Assembly (NCBI GenBank): GCA_021234155.1
Contig: JAJEKV010000031.1
Location: 12,570,928 to 12,634,927 of the forward strand
Source: Isoetes taiwanensis
Taxonomy: Eukaryota; Streptophyta; Lycopodiopsida; Isoetales; Isoetaceae
DNA: 64,000 bases
Direction: 5' to 3'
Shown here: positions 26,069 through 37,659 of the stretch, in pieces
How the letters are laid out: each line of letters starts with the position of its first letter
How positions within the stretch are numbered: the first letter of the stretch is position 1
Notes under the pieces: generated by a model
Told to the model about the DNA's origin: nothing
Database searches by the model: none
Seen by the model: only the letters and a program-made list of their open reading frames with translations
Translations under genes and position numbers: made by a program

Positions 26069-26079
26069 TGGTATCGAGC
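26069..26079 (+). promoter_or_regulatory. Primer binding site, family B
   Basis: TGGTATCGAGC follows the LTR by one base. It is the initiator tRNA-Met type site with one A missing (TATC-GAGC instead of TATCAGAGC), as also at 6726. The missing base lies in a CAG word. Confidence 0.75.
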
Positions 26080-29000
26080 AATGTTCTTGGTTGACCAAGA
26101 GCTAGCCACGACCATATCCACTGAATATAGACTGAACTGGCCTAGCTAATGAATGGAATGAGAATTCCAGGATCTTGAACATGAAATGGGAGAAATTTTT
26201 TTTTTTTTCCCATTAGTAGGGTAAATCAATTAGATTAAGTATAGTCTAAGTGGTGGAAATAATATAGTCAAAAGAAACCTTCTAGTAAATTTGAGCTCAA
26301 GTTGTTCATGAACACCTTTCAAGTGAAAAATTGAATGAGAAATCGCTCAAAATAAAGCTTGAAAGAAATGGGTGAAATGACCACTACTTGGCCCAAAAAA
26401 AAAGGAATTAGGAAATTTTGAGAGAAAGTTAAGTAATTGGGAAGTACGTAATTATTAACCCATAGTTATAATAAAATTTATTCTTAAGAAAAAGTGGCTA
26501 TTAAACCCTATAGAAGCTCCTCTACTAGAGAGTTCTAAATGGTAGGTGAACCTCTCCTTTACTGCATTGTGAATGGTGATTACTCAGCTAATCTCAGGCT
26601 GCCATAAGGTGTCCCTGAGAGCGAGCAGTACCCGTGAGATCGATCAAAGGAGCCATGGAGATAGAGGCAAGATAAGCTGGGAGGCCACCATCAAGAAGCC
26701 AAGCGTGGGGACCAAGCAAGTAGCTAGGAAGGTTGGAGCTCCAGCTTGCGAGAACGTTTAAACACTCGGTGATTGAAGCCAGCAAATTCTTGAGGCCCTG
26801 CGACTTAGGCCGACGACGAACTTAGCCACTCAAGCTCTTCCAGAACTGAATCGTTTCGCGAGGAGGAAGAGCAACCTGCAACCCAGCGGGGGCAGCAGGC
26901 AACGAGAGAAGGTGAAAAGCAAGTAGCAAGAGCAACCACGGCGGTAGGAACAGCACTTAACACCCCGGGAAGAATAGAGGGCAACAAGCGGTGCGCCACC
27001 GGCTTGTCAGGCAGCCTTACGGCAGGGAACGCTCCGGCAAGGGCCGGAAACGATAAATCGCAGGAAGAAAGGAAGGAAGAAGCTGGCAGGCCGAGGAGAG
27101 AGAACCACAACTGAGCCAGGCGGAGGAGGATGAGCGAAGAAGAGAAAGAAGGCAACATCTGCGAGTATCTCCATGATAGGGTCGCTGACAAGGTAAGCGA
27201 GGCCAAGGAGTGAAAAAGCTAGCCTCCACCACTCTTCGACTTCGATTCACAGAAGAAGGTCAGCGCAGGCCAAATCAGCCTGATGAAATTTTCGGCCTTA
27301 TTCGGCATTTGCCAGCGGTTGATGATCGAGAAGCGCGGCACCCCGGTGCCTACATCAAAGGTCTATCCGGGAGTTCGAGGATAGGAGGCACGACTACGAA
27401 CCACATCAGCGGCGGCGGGATCTGCCGCAGGCGGCCGTAGGGAGGCCAAGATACGCACCCTTGATGGTGAGAGCCTGCGGGGGCGTGGGCGGGCTGGTAC
27501 AACCTTTTGAAAGAAAGGCAACCTCTGCGCGATCCATACCAAGCGGGCCCAAAGACCTCCACGGTGAGGAGAATTAGCAAGGGAGAAGTGGGCGTGAAGA
27601 GCCCCGGTCACCAAACTATATAAATATAAGTTTTCTGCACATTGTTTTACTCATTAGAAGTAAATTCACGATAAATTAATTGCTTGTAGAATATAAAAAT
27701 ATTCTTGTATAAATTAATTGTAGAAGAATCACTGCATCTTACTTAAAATACTCTTAATTGGCTAAATGCATAGTCACTTGATTTAGAGCAAAATTGATCC
27801 AAATTCATTGCAAAAAGATGTTAGAATACTTAGAAATTGTCTAGAAAATGCGGTGTAGCACTTTAAATTTGTCAAAAATATCCAAAATTAGCTAGAATTA
27901 TTTTAGGGTAAACCCGCGCCAAACCGCGTCTGCGTTAGCGGACTTAAAGGCCATCGCGGCGGATTCACCGGAATTGCCCATATTTGCACTTTTAGATATC
28001 TTTTGGTATGAAATAAGTTGCTAGTTAGTTTAGAAATTGGCCCAAATAGGCATTCTAAGATCTTATAGTTCTTGAAATTGTTGAATTTTTGAAATCAAAG
28101 GACGAGGGTGAAGCCGCGCCAAATGCATGTCGTTCTCATGTGAGAAGCTCATTGGTGCCAAATGCATCGCGTTCTCATGTGAGCTCATTGGTGCAATCTC
28201 ACGGGTCATATGATTGGGCTAAAATTTAGCAAAATTGCATTGAAAAGCGTCTTAGTACATATGCTAGTCTTCTACCTTGCACTCTAGTGTCTTGTAGTAC
28301 CCCATTCTAGCTTTTCAATCCATTTGAACCTCATCTTAAAAGAATTCCCCACGATGGCGAGATCGAACCTCCCACCTGAGGGGTTGAACCCCCCAAACCC
28401 CAGTGCCAACCCAACTAGGCGGGCATCGTTTATATTTAAATTATAATTCTTAATTAAATTTAAGCTTTAATAATGTTAGATAATATTAATGGCCAAACCT
28501 TAGACTTAGAAAGGCCTTAGAAATTGTTGTCCTACGTTGGTAGGGTACACCGACACCGTTATAGGTGCACTATCATCAAGTGTCTTGGGCCTGCCTTATC
28601 ATAGACAATTGTCTAGGAATTCATTCTATCTAGGTAATTTGATCCTAGCACACCAAGTACATCCAGTGAATGAGTCTCCTTCTACCACCCCATAACATTA
28701 AATAAGTACCTTCCTCGGTGTCTAGTAAAATTGCCAAGTGGGTCAATTGAGAGTGGATAAAGGCATAAAAATAGGGTTTTGGGAGTAAGTAGATATAAGT
28801 AACTATTATGGTAGTATAATATAGGTCGGGAGAACCCGTTGCGGATCCTCGAGCCTCGGCAGTGGAGACACTCGACAACATCAACGAATTGAAAGCGGAG
28901 GGCAAACTTATGGAGAGCCCCAGCTAATCAAGCGCCCGAACACAAATAAGAAGGGAGCCTATCGGAAGGGCATTGCGACATCGGGAGACATAAAATTGCC

Positions 29001-31080
29001 AAAGGGCTATGCAGCAGCCGGTGGGCATCCGCACCACAAATTGACCACATTAGGGAGGAACATCTCCTAGTCAGGATATTCTCCAAGTGCCATATTGTCT
29101 CGAGCATTATCGATGACTAATAATCGCGGCTACACCACCAACAAGTACACTTCAGCCGACTTATGGTATCAAGAGCCCTAAAGGATGAAATTTGGACAAA
29201 CCTCCTCGGAGGAAATTATCATAGGTATCCAGGCCATAGTAGTATCAAATTTGGACTTCAAACAAACATAAGGAGGTACTACAAGCCAGCAAGGGTGGGC
29301 TGCTCAGGAATAGGAATATGGCGAGACTGCAACAAACTTCTTCCTCATCACCCCGATGCTTTGAGCGGTACATCAACCTCGACAGCGCCATCTCATGATC
29401 ACGACAATCTTCTGTTGTAGAGATTGGAGGTCGAACACCATCAAGAAGAGGCATCATGGGGGACCAAATACTAGCATTATTAATTGATCGGTCAAGATTA
29501 GTCCTGCGGATGGATGCACATAAACTCCTCGGCAAGAGAAGTTTTTGCGGTTAAGTGGTAAAGCACTCAACATTATCATCGACCTTATAACAACGACATG
29601 CAACTAAGCGGGACGAAGAATAGAATCGACAAGGTCAACACAACAATATCAATTCGGGGAGTTAGAAGAATCATCCTCGAATCTCATAACCTCAAGCCTT
29701 TGGGATCGACACCGAGCCTTATGCGCCACTACATCAGCCAAGTCCACTAAGAGGAATAATTTTTAATGAAAGTAGTTAAAGCATCAACATTAAGAGACGA
29801 TCAGTCGAGAATATGTTCAACAAAAGAAGCACCTGTGAATGATTATCTGACAACTCCAAGGAGACAGATTCTTTTCAACAAATTATGGATCATCGCCTTG
29901 CTACTCAATGACTAACGACTACACCGGCTTTAACAAGCTTGAGGGCCCTATCAGATCGTTGAGTTTCTTAAAATTATAGGTGATAATATCCATGATGGGA
30001 TTGGGACGAAATTTGAGTAGATTTTGTCTTTTCTTTTAAAAGGATGGACCCAAGAATGGAGCAAAGCTTCAAGTATTGGGAAGAAAATGTATAGAGTACA
30101 ATAATTGTATACATTCTTTGGCGAGATATCAATATATTGGAACCTCTTCACGAGCTTGATCACCTACGCTAAGAAGGATTCAATAATAGGATAGCCGATC
30201 GACCATGTATATATGTGAGAGTACAGCGGCACAAGGAATAATCCAGACCAAATGAAGGGAAGCAATCTAATAAGTCGGCCAACTTCTTAGATGGCATCAA
30301 CTCAAAGGTAGGGCTATTTCAAAGAGGGCAATAATTAAGAAAGGGTAGATCCTAAAAGTATAGATTAGATCTAAAACAAGAATAATTATCTAATCATATA
30401 GTTTTCTATGTGTGCCCAAAAGTAATGTCATGCCGACTAAACTTGTGGCCATAGGATTTATGTAAAGTAGTTCTTTAACTTATAATTTTGCACCTCCTAG
30501 ATAGCGGACATCTTTAAAAGTAAGACTCTTAAAGTCTAAATCTAACCCGATAATTAAGAGCAAGGCCAAGTAATTAAGCCCAACTGGAACAAGAGTCAAG
30601 CTCGACATCAACCTTAAAGCGAAGCAAAGTAGAGCTTGTCGGCACCAACTCATGTACATTGGCAACTATGACCTCATAATAAGCATGCAATATTAAAAAT
30701 TTGGCTAAAGGCAATAATTGATTATCATAAGCAAGAGATACTTATCCGGCACCAAAAGGCAAGTACCTTATAATTTAAGTTAAAGTAATTCCAATCGTTA
30801 CAGCGCATGTCGGTAAAACAATTACTTAAGTACATCATGAGGAATGAGGTAGTTACATAGCTACAAGTTATGGGCCAGAGCTACAAGAGTAAGAAAGGAA
30901 GATGCTACTTTGAAGCAGTTGCCTCGGCCAATTTCTAAGTTAATCAAGAAGTCCCATGATATATCTCGGTGAAATTTGAGAGCTTTTGCTCTATAGAGCA
31001 TAAGTGCAGAAATCACTCTTGCACGGAGGCGGAGCCGATCAGCAAGGCTCTTTATAGAATCGGCCAGGAGCTAGCGAGCT
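26080..31080 (+). other. Gag-side internal region of family B, frame-broken
   Basis: No continuous gag frame remains. Plus-strand fragments (27210-27440, 29163-29420) match broken fragments of copy 1 (7963-8316, 9946-10251). Recognisable gag or zinc-knuckle motifs were not found. The region includes a TATA-like box near 27616, the SINE-like antisense segment (about 28345-28428) and long non-coding AT-rich stretches (27600-28900). Confidence 0.5.
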
Positions 31081-31600
31081 CAAGAAGCGATTGTAGGAGT
31101 TGATCAACTTGGGGATCCCTTTTCGACCAAGATGGAAGTCTAAAGATGTATATCAACCATGGGCAGCTCAACAAGCAATGACATAATGGATCAGCCCAAG
31201 AAGCGGATTCTTCTACAAAATCGACTTAAGCTTCGGGCAATCAACAAATAAGGATGAAGGGGAAGATAATTATAAGACTCCTTCAGAACTTGGTATGGGC
31301 ACTATCACTTCACGGTGATGCCCTTGAGTCTATGGAATGCTCCACCAACTTGTATGCATTTGAGGGCGACATCTTGAAGAATTCCTTGGATGATTTCTTC
31401 ATCAATTCTCTTGACGACATCGTGATCTACAACAAATCAATGGAAGAGCATGCGGTAGTGGAGATGTTAAGGCGTCGCCACTCATTGGCAAACTTTTGAA
31501 GCGGCAATTTGCAATGCCATCTCCACTTGACAGCGAGGTCGGCAAGAAGATAGAAGAAGCCATCTTCCCAACATGGAGTTCAAGCACATGATGGGCTAGT
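31081..31600 (+). pseudogene. Reverse transcriptase remnant, family B copy 2
   Basis: Ordered pieces of the palm domain in shifting frames: a GSLKMYI-like segment near 31131-31155, EDNYKTP near 31263-31285, and the catalytic loop LDDIVIY at 31410-31430, followed by KSMEEH as usual in Ty3/gypsy. The LDD motif carries the two catalytic aspartates. The frame from 31254 to 31499 is open, with breaks on both sides. Confidence 0.75.
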
Positions 31601-31839
31601 CCTTACAAAGAGTGCAAAGCGGATTAAGAAAGAAACCTTCAAATATTTTAAAAGGAAGGTAATCTTTAATATCAAAAGAACAACTATACTCAAAGCATAA
31701 GGAGTAAGAAAAATTTTTTTTTCGGGAACCGCATAATAGCCCTAGTTAAGGCCATGCAAAATTTATAAAGGCCTACTTCAAGATTAGAAGTAGCTCGATC
31801 GGCGGTATGAAGAAGCGAATAATCAGACATAGCCAAGAA

Positions 31840-32420
31840 TGTGTCGATTGGAGCGGCACACAACAGGCGTAACAACGAATTCGAGTTTTGGAACCTTGGC
31901 GGTGCGAGCGCCAAGTGGGAAGTCTTCAGCATGGTTTTCATAGCGGGCCTTCCAAGGACAACAAGAAGCTTTGAAGCCTTGATGGTTGTGGTATATAGCT
32001 TATCAAAGGGCACATACTTGCCATGCCACACCATAGATCTGACCTTGGATCTAGCCGTGTGGTCTACATAAAGTTCTTGTAGAATTTGCATGGAAGGCCG
32101 CAGGTCGATCATCACCAATAGAGATCAGGAGTTCCTTAGCGGCGTTTAGCAACACTTCTTCAAACAGCTGCACCAACTTGTTGATGAGTTTGCTTATCTT
32201 TTGCGATCAAATCGGCAAAAATTTGCACCAACACAATTTTGGAAACACGTTGAGAAACTATGATTGGAACAAGTAATCCAAATGGGCAGTACATCCATCG
32301 GTCAATTCTTGAAGCAAAGTCATCGAAGATGTCTCCTCCATGATCGATTCTGAGTTATTAATGCTTGACCCTAGTTATGTGGCATAATCTAATGCCCTAG
32401 GTGGAAGTTTCTCAACAACA
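31840..32420 (+). pseudogene. Integrase core remnant, family B copy 2
   Basis: The frame at 31841-32071 reads FSMVFIAGLPRTTRSFEALM, the N-terminal part of the rve core. The first catalytic residue, Asp in the usual MDFI motif, is Val in both copies. IITNRDQEF follows near 32108-32135. A TNTILE-like block near 32226-32260 matches the usual DGQTE...TNRILE region. Frameshifts separate the pieces. It integrates cDNA in an active element; this copy cannot. Confidence 0.75.
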
Positions 32421-32639
32421 ACGGCATATATCACGGTAGCTTTTGGTAGAAGTGTGAGAATATCTTCAACGGCATGGGCACATCACGAAGAGTCTAGCGG
32501 ATAGACATAACACTCCTCGAGAGTTGTTTTTGTTGTAGTGAGATAAAGTTGGCTCAAGTAAAAAGTTAAGCAAGGAAGCCTTCGCGACGGTGTAGAAGCT
32601 TCGCCCCTAGGTGGGCAGTCCGTTCAAGACCTTGGAAAG

Positions 32640-33030
32640 AGTGGGCTCTCAAGCTACAAGTTGGATCTCTTGGGCCACCTTAAGGTCTTCCATATGAGTT
32701 TATTGAAAAGGCCACGATCTAACCACGAGAAGGTTTTGGATACTCCAACTTTGTTGGAAATGGTGAAGGATCAAGTTGAAATAGTGCACGAATTCCTTCT
32801 TGATAAGTCATTCAAGAGGACTAGGTGATCCTAATCCCTCAATATTTGGTCAAGTGGAAGCACTTGCGTGGAAAACAGCGACATGGGTATTGAGGCGGGA
32901 TTTGGAGAAGCAATACCGGAGTTTAAAAAGGAGTTTGATGGTAGTGTCTCTCGATTTGGTCGGTGTGCCGACTTGCGGGGAGGTTAGCTTAGTATCTTTC
33001 TTAGTTAGCCTTAAGTTACGGCTCATGTAT
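32640..33030 (+). pseudogene. Integrase C-terminus with chromodomain-like segment
   Basis: Frames read YKLDLLGHLKVFHMSLLKRP (typical end of the Ty3/gypsy integrase C-terminal domain). They are followed by VEIVHEFLLDKSFKRTR and, in another frame, a YLVKWK-like stretch near 32848-32865, the hallmark strand of chromodomains. This supports chromovirus assignment. Frameshifts lie around 32825. Copy 1 lacks this part. Confidence 0.65.
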
Positions 33031-33856
33031 TCTAGTTAGTAGAGTGCATGTGCGGAATCTTAAACGCGATGGCGATGATGGGATGCGCCTTTAAGGCATT
33101 CTCTAGAGCCAACACGCACCCAAGAAGAGTCGTATGACCATTAGGGTCATGTGAGTGAGAATGAGGCATGGTGGGCGATGATGGGACATCGATGGGATGC
33201 TCTCTATGCCCGCGATGCGAGAACGCACACTGGCCGTAGGAGGGTCATGGTGAAGGTTAAAGTGATCATGCGATGATGGGATCGTGAGGCGTTCCTAAGC
33301 AAAACCCCTGGGGCATGATGCCAGGGGGTGTACTTTCGATCTAGGGGATGCGTACAAGGTAGCACTTGATCATGGGCGATGATAGGATCATCTTAAATGG
33401 TCATAAGCTCAAATCCTTATGGGGCCATGATGGGGTGCAAGGTGGTAGGAGTAACCTTGAAATTTTGGTAGTTCGGCTCAAGGAGGTAGGTAAGGGGTGG
33501 TCCCTAAAACCACAAACTTATTAACTTATATAGCGTAATGTGCTACTTGTGCGGGCCGGTGAAGGGAAGCATGAAGGAGGGAGCGCGTTACGAGAAGATA
33601 GGAGTCATAGATTTTAGACTAACTATGAACTCCTAAATTTGTTTAATAATATTATATGTGTATACTTTTATAATAATAATTGTTATAGCTATACAATGTT
33701 TTTATAAGCGTATAAATATAGCTTTATAGTTACATAATAAGTAATTACGAAAAGTTGATCTTTTCAATAGAGTTAAGTTCATATATTTTGTTGTTGTTTT
33801 GCGGGGAACAAGGTAGGTTCGTCACCTTAGTGCAATCTTTGAGGACGGCATTGTCT
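33031..33856 (+). other. 3' untranslated part of family B
   Basis: Non-coding. Repeated GCGATGATGGGA-type words occur between 33068 and 33440. An imperfect palindrome CCCCTGGGGCATGATGCC...AGGGGG lies at about 33306-33332. Sequence from 33600 on is AT-rich. Confidence 0.5.
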
Positions 33857-33868
33857 AAGAGGGGAGAA
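33857..33868 (+). promoter_or_regulatory. Polypurine tract of family B
   Basis: AAGAGGGGAGAA abuts the TG start of the 3' LTR at 33869, the position of the plus-strand primer in LTR retrotransposons. Confidence 0.9.
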
Positions 33869-35498
33869 TGTGACATTCAGGAGGAATATCGCTATGAATA
33901 CATTATATTCTGGACCCGAATCACTATACAAGTCTACCTATGTAGACTTGTATACTTAGGAATAATGGCAAAGGGGTGCACATCTAAGTTAATTCCTTAA
34001 CTTAGATAACCTTAGGATAAGGCCCTTTTCCACGTGGCCTTAACCTATTGGGCACCCGCCACCACGGCCTTACCCTATTGGAGCCATGTGGCATAACATG
34101 AACCCCTAACATATAACCTAAACCCTAACCCTAGGCCTCTTTTACGGCTCGGCCGGTCAGGGAACCTTCTTGGCTTTCGAAACTCCGTTTGAGAGCCGTC
34201 TCTTCTGTGTGGCCTGACATAGCATAGCAGCCCCAGGCGTGGCGCATCAGCGAGTGGGAGCTACCTCGAACACCCGAAGACCATGGAGGCGCCAAGATTG
34301 GGAGGGAGTGCTTTTGGGGCGGTATGTAGAGTAGTAGTCATAGTAGTTCATGCGGAATTAGCATTCCGGATGAGTTGGTATCTTGTATCTAGGGTAGAGC
34401 CATCCTAGAACCCTCATTCATCATCTTGAACCCTAATCAAAGGAACTCTAAGCTGTAAGTTAGATATAGATGATTAGGTTAAGATGTTCTTATGATTATT
34501 CTCATGATATGATGATTATGTGATGATGGTTGATCATGTTTGCTCCTCTTGTATTGGGAAGGGGTAGAGACCTAGAGCCATATGTAGTATGCTCCTAGAT
34601 TAGATCCCTTAGTTCCTATTAGTTCTTTTGTGCATAGTAGCCCACCCGGGCTATAGAGGCTATGATGTGACTCGGCACACACAGCGGGGCTAGAGGCAAT
34701 GCGGGAGGAGGATCCTGTAGAGGTGGGGGCTACGGGGGATCCCATAGTGGGCTAGGCTTATGGTGGTCGCCGTGCGGGCGAGCATGGGTACGACACCTCA
34801 CAGGCGATGGTGTCGCCCTGCCTCTCAAGAGCTGCAAGTGTCGGCTTGGCTCTTGTTTTGGGGGTTCGGTCAGTGCAGAATGGTGTGTCGCCCACGATTC
34901 TCTAGCCGCCCCATGGAACCTCTAGAGCCGGGAAGGGGAGATGCAACCCTTCTGCCTCATCGGACCGAGGGAGATGCAACCTGGAGTAGTCCCGATGGGT
35001 GATACCATGGGATTACGTGTCCAGGAAGGCTAGAGTCGCCCGAGCTTGATTTAGCCCATCGCAAAGTATGCAACGCGGGGAGGGGCGGATGGAGTGGTCA
35101 ACCCTAGCCATTGTCTTATGCCAGCCCTCGCCATTGTTATGACTCGGTCTGCTCTATCTTGAGGCCTAGCCAGTCAGTCACCCTCCTTATGAGTCGGAGC
35201 CATGGGTAGGAGCTCTTATGTTTTATGGCATAGGATTATCTTCTTTGCGGTTGTGGATATGTGATGGACTACCCTTGGTAGTATGTTGTATTGTTATTGC
35301 TAGTTACGGCGTTGTTTATGCTTAGGCGTGATAGGAGCCCATAGGGGAAAGGCAAAGACACGCCCGTGTCCCCGCCCGCACTAGGATTCTCTCGAGTCTT
35401 GCGGGTTAGGCGGAGGGCCCATGCGGTTGATGGGCCGGGATGGGGATTTCTGAATTAGTGTGCGGTAGAGTAGCGTATATTTAGCGAGGGGCGTCACA
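33869..35498 (+). mobile_element. 3' LTR of complete family-B element
   Basis: 1630 bp from TGTGACATTCAGG to GGGCGTCACA, directly followed by ATAGT (35499-35503). It differs from the 5' LTR mostly at CNG/CG words and indels. The TATA box is degraded (ATATAACC near 34111). Confidence 0.9.
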
Positions 35499-35503
35499 AT
35501 AGT

Positions 35504-36776
35504 CATCTAGACCCTCAGCATAGCAACACAAGTTCAAATGTAGATACATCACCTCTTCTCATGCCAGAAGCGTAAACCTTCACTGAACTCTGTTGTCTTT
35601 CCAATAGAATTTGACTTAGCTGCCACATTGACACTTCCTATTACCAAGATATCTAGAAAGGGCTAGAGTCTAGCTGCCCAAGTCACTCCATGTGTAGAGT
35701 ATTGGAACCCCCAAAACCAACCTTTGCTAGGATCTCGGTATGTCTCAAACATCATGAAGGCTTTGTAAAACAAAGCTCGGTTCATCACCAAGACCACATG
35801 TCCTAATGTCCGTAGACTTGAAGTATATAAGTATCTCTCTATTATCTTCTTGCCGAGCCATCTTGCTTGTATATAGAGCGAGAATGTTGTAGGAGAGCCC
35901 TTCAAGTAGTCATTTGATTTGAACCCTTAGACTCTAGGTTATCTGGCGTTTGCTTTTGGAGTCTGAGGCTAAGTCACCGGAAGAGCAAAAGAGGCACGGC
36001 TTTTTGAAGACATTGAAGACCCAAGCGACGTATTGACAAAAGAAGGGGGGAGAGTGAAAAGGCAGACCCAAGAGAGCGAACCACTATGGCAAACACCTCT
36101 ACCAACAAAGCAGGTGATGAGGGCACAACTAGCCTATCAACAATCTTCATCGAATGGAAGACATATGTTAATCATCTGCATCAAGAATCTTCTGGACTAT
36201 CAAGCACCCGATTGCCATATCCACGAGCTCACAGCAGAAAGAAGATCTCAACCCCTTCACGGACTCGATGCCCACGAGTTCAAATGTCGAATAGGGAAGC
36301 CTAGATTAGCACCACGAGTTAGGGGTTAAAAGGCATAATCTTTCATCAAGCGACAATTCATAACGACATAGGTGCGCATAGGAACCGTAGGTAAGACCAC
36401 CACAATCTCATGACCCTAGCGGCTCAAGTGGATGTCAAGCAGCGTCAACAAAAGGTGCAACAAAGCTAGACAACTGCAAAATACCCAAGTCCAGCCATGA
36501 CAAGTTCCCACCTCCCTTGCAATCGTAGAAAGATGGTAACGACTTTATCGATTTCAAAAATGGGGGATCATGATGGAGGAAGGTGAGGAGACATATAACA
36601 GGGGAGGAACATCTCCGACTTGAAGGCATATATCAGCATCACGGGCAAGATCAAGGAGGAGGATATATGAACAAGAGTTCGGATCGAGCTTTTTGCAAAC
36701 CCAAGGAAGGACGACTCCGGTGCTTCAGCCAAGTAGTTCGAGACTCGAGTGGACCCGACCCAAAGGACGGAGCTAG
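35504..36776 (+). other. Remainder of family-A element interior (probable)
   Basis: This continues the sequence interrupted by family B (joining ...CTTTGTTATAGT to CATCTAGACC). A frame at 36086-36304 (MANTSTNKAGDEGTT...) could be the gag start of family A, but it is short and shows no diagnostic motif. A minus-strand frame at 35663-35905 is unassigned. The stretch ends where copia sequence begins. Confidence 0.4.
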
Positions 36777-37373
36777 CACTATCTCTCATGGCATCCTCTA
36801 TCAGACCTCTGCCAATTCACTTCATGGTTTATATGATGCTGACTGGGCGAGTGACCATCACGATCGCAAATCCATCTCTGAATATGTTTTCTTCTTGCAG
36901 GTGGCGCCATTAGCTGGAACAACTCTAAACAAGCTTGCATCTCCTTATCTAGTACTGAAGCTGAATACATTGCCATCTCCCATGCCACAAGAGAGGCTAT
37001 TTGGCTGCAACACCTAAGTTCTGCCATCTCCCATGCCACAAGAGAGATTATTTGGCTGCAACGTCTATGTGCTGACCTCTATCTCCCTCAGCATACTGCC
37101 CTTACTCTCCAAGTTGACAAACAAGGCGCTATTGCCATTGCCAAAAATCCCGTTCTACACCGTCGAATTAAACACATAGACATTCAATATTATTTTATCC
37201 GCAATCTTGTTCATGATGGCATAATCAAATTGGATTATTGCCCTACTGCTAAAATGCCTGCCGACATATTCATTAAGGCTCTTGCTAGACCCAAACATGC
37301 CAAATTTGCCTCAGCTATCAATCTGGTATCTTTCAGTGGGTGTTTAGATTCTCCCATGCCGCTGAAGGCGTAG
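36777..37373 (+). pseudogene. Ty1/copia polyprotein C-terminus (RNase H) fragment
   Basis: Frames read DADWASDHHDRKSIS (36838-36882), then STEAEYIA near 36950-36973 and QGAIAIAKNP, followed by RIKHIDIQYYFIRNLVHDG and ADIFIKALARPKH to a TAG at 37371. These are ordered motifs of the copia RNase H and polyprotein tail. One frameshift near 36900 separates the first part. A 51-bp direct duplication (36972 and 37023, starting GCCATCTCCCATGCC) adds 17 residues in frame. The fragment begins abruptly at a TISHGI-equivalent position, so it was broken or transduced here. No copia LTR is recognised. Confidence 0.85.
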
Positions 37374-37659
37374 TCACATGTACGCATTTTTTGAAGCGCG
37401 GGACCACTCTGGGCAGTTGCGGCCGACCCAAGCAGCCGCGGTCACCATTCCATCGGTGGCCATATGCAGCTTGCGTTATCGTCGTTCATGGCCAGCAGCC
37501 CACGTGGCTGCTCCAATTTGAAGCAGGCGGTTCGTTGCATTCACATGCGCGGCAGCAGTTTCTGTTTAAATCCAGATAAAGATAGCACAAAGCATCCATA
37601 AAGCTTCGAATTGTATCTTGTTTCTCTATTTTCTCCATTTCCCTATCTCTTTGTCCTCC
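37374..37659. other. Spacer before the trihelix ORF
   Basis: GC-richer sequence (to about 37560) after the copia stop, then AT-rich leader. No element ends were identified. Confidence 0.4.

Larger units (their letters stand above)
19386..32519. repeat. Copy 2 of the ~13 kb direct duplication
   Basis: Partner of 1-13326. It begins just after a poly-A run (about 19370-19386). AT-rich parts match copy 1 closely apart from homopolymer length. GC-rich parts differ at many CAG, CTG, CCG and CG positions. Copy 2 lies inside a longer intact context because the family-B element continues past 32519 to its 3' LTR and target-site duplication. Confidence 0.9.
24434..35498 (+). mobile_element. Complete family-B Ty3/gypsy (chromovirus-type) retrotransposon
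   Basis: An 11065-bp element with two ~1.63 kb LTRs, both TGTGAC...GTCACA. It is flanked by direct 5-bp repeats ATAGT (24429-24433 and 35499-35503). Internal order is primer binding site, gag-like region, reverse transcriptase, integrase, chromodomain-like C-terminus, polypurine tract. This order (integrase after reverse transcriptase, then chromodomain) defines a Ty3/gypsy chromovirus. No frame is intact, so it could move only with help. It is inserted in the leader of a family-A element. Confidence 0.9.
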
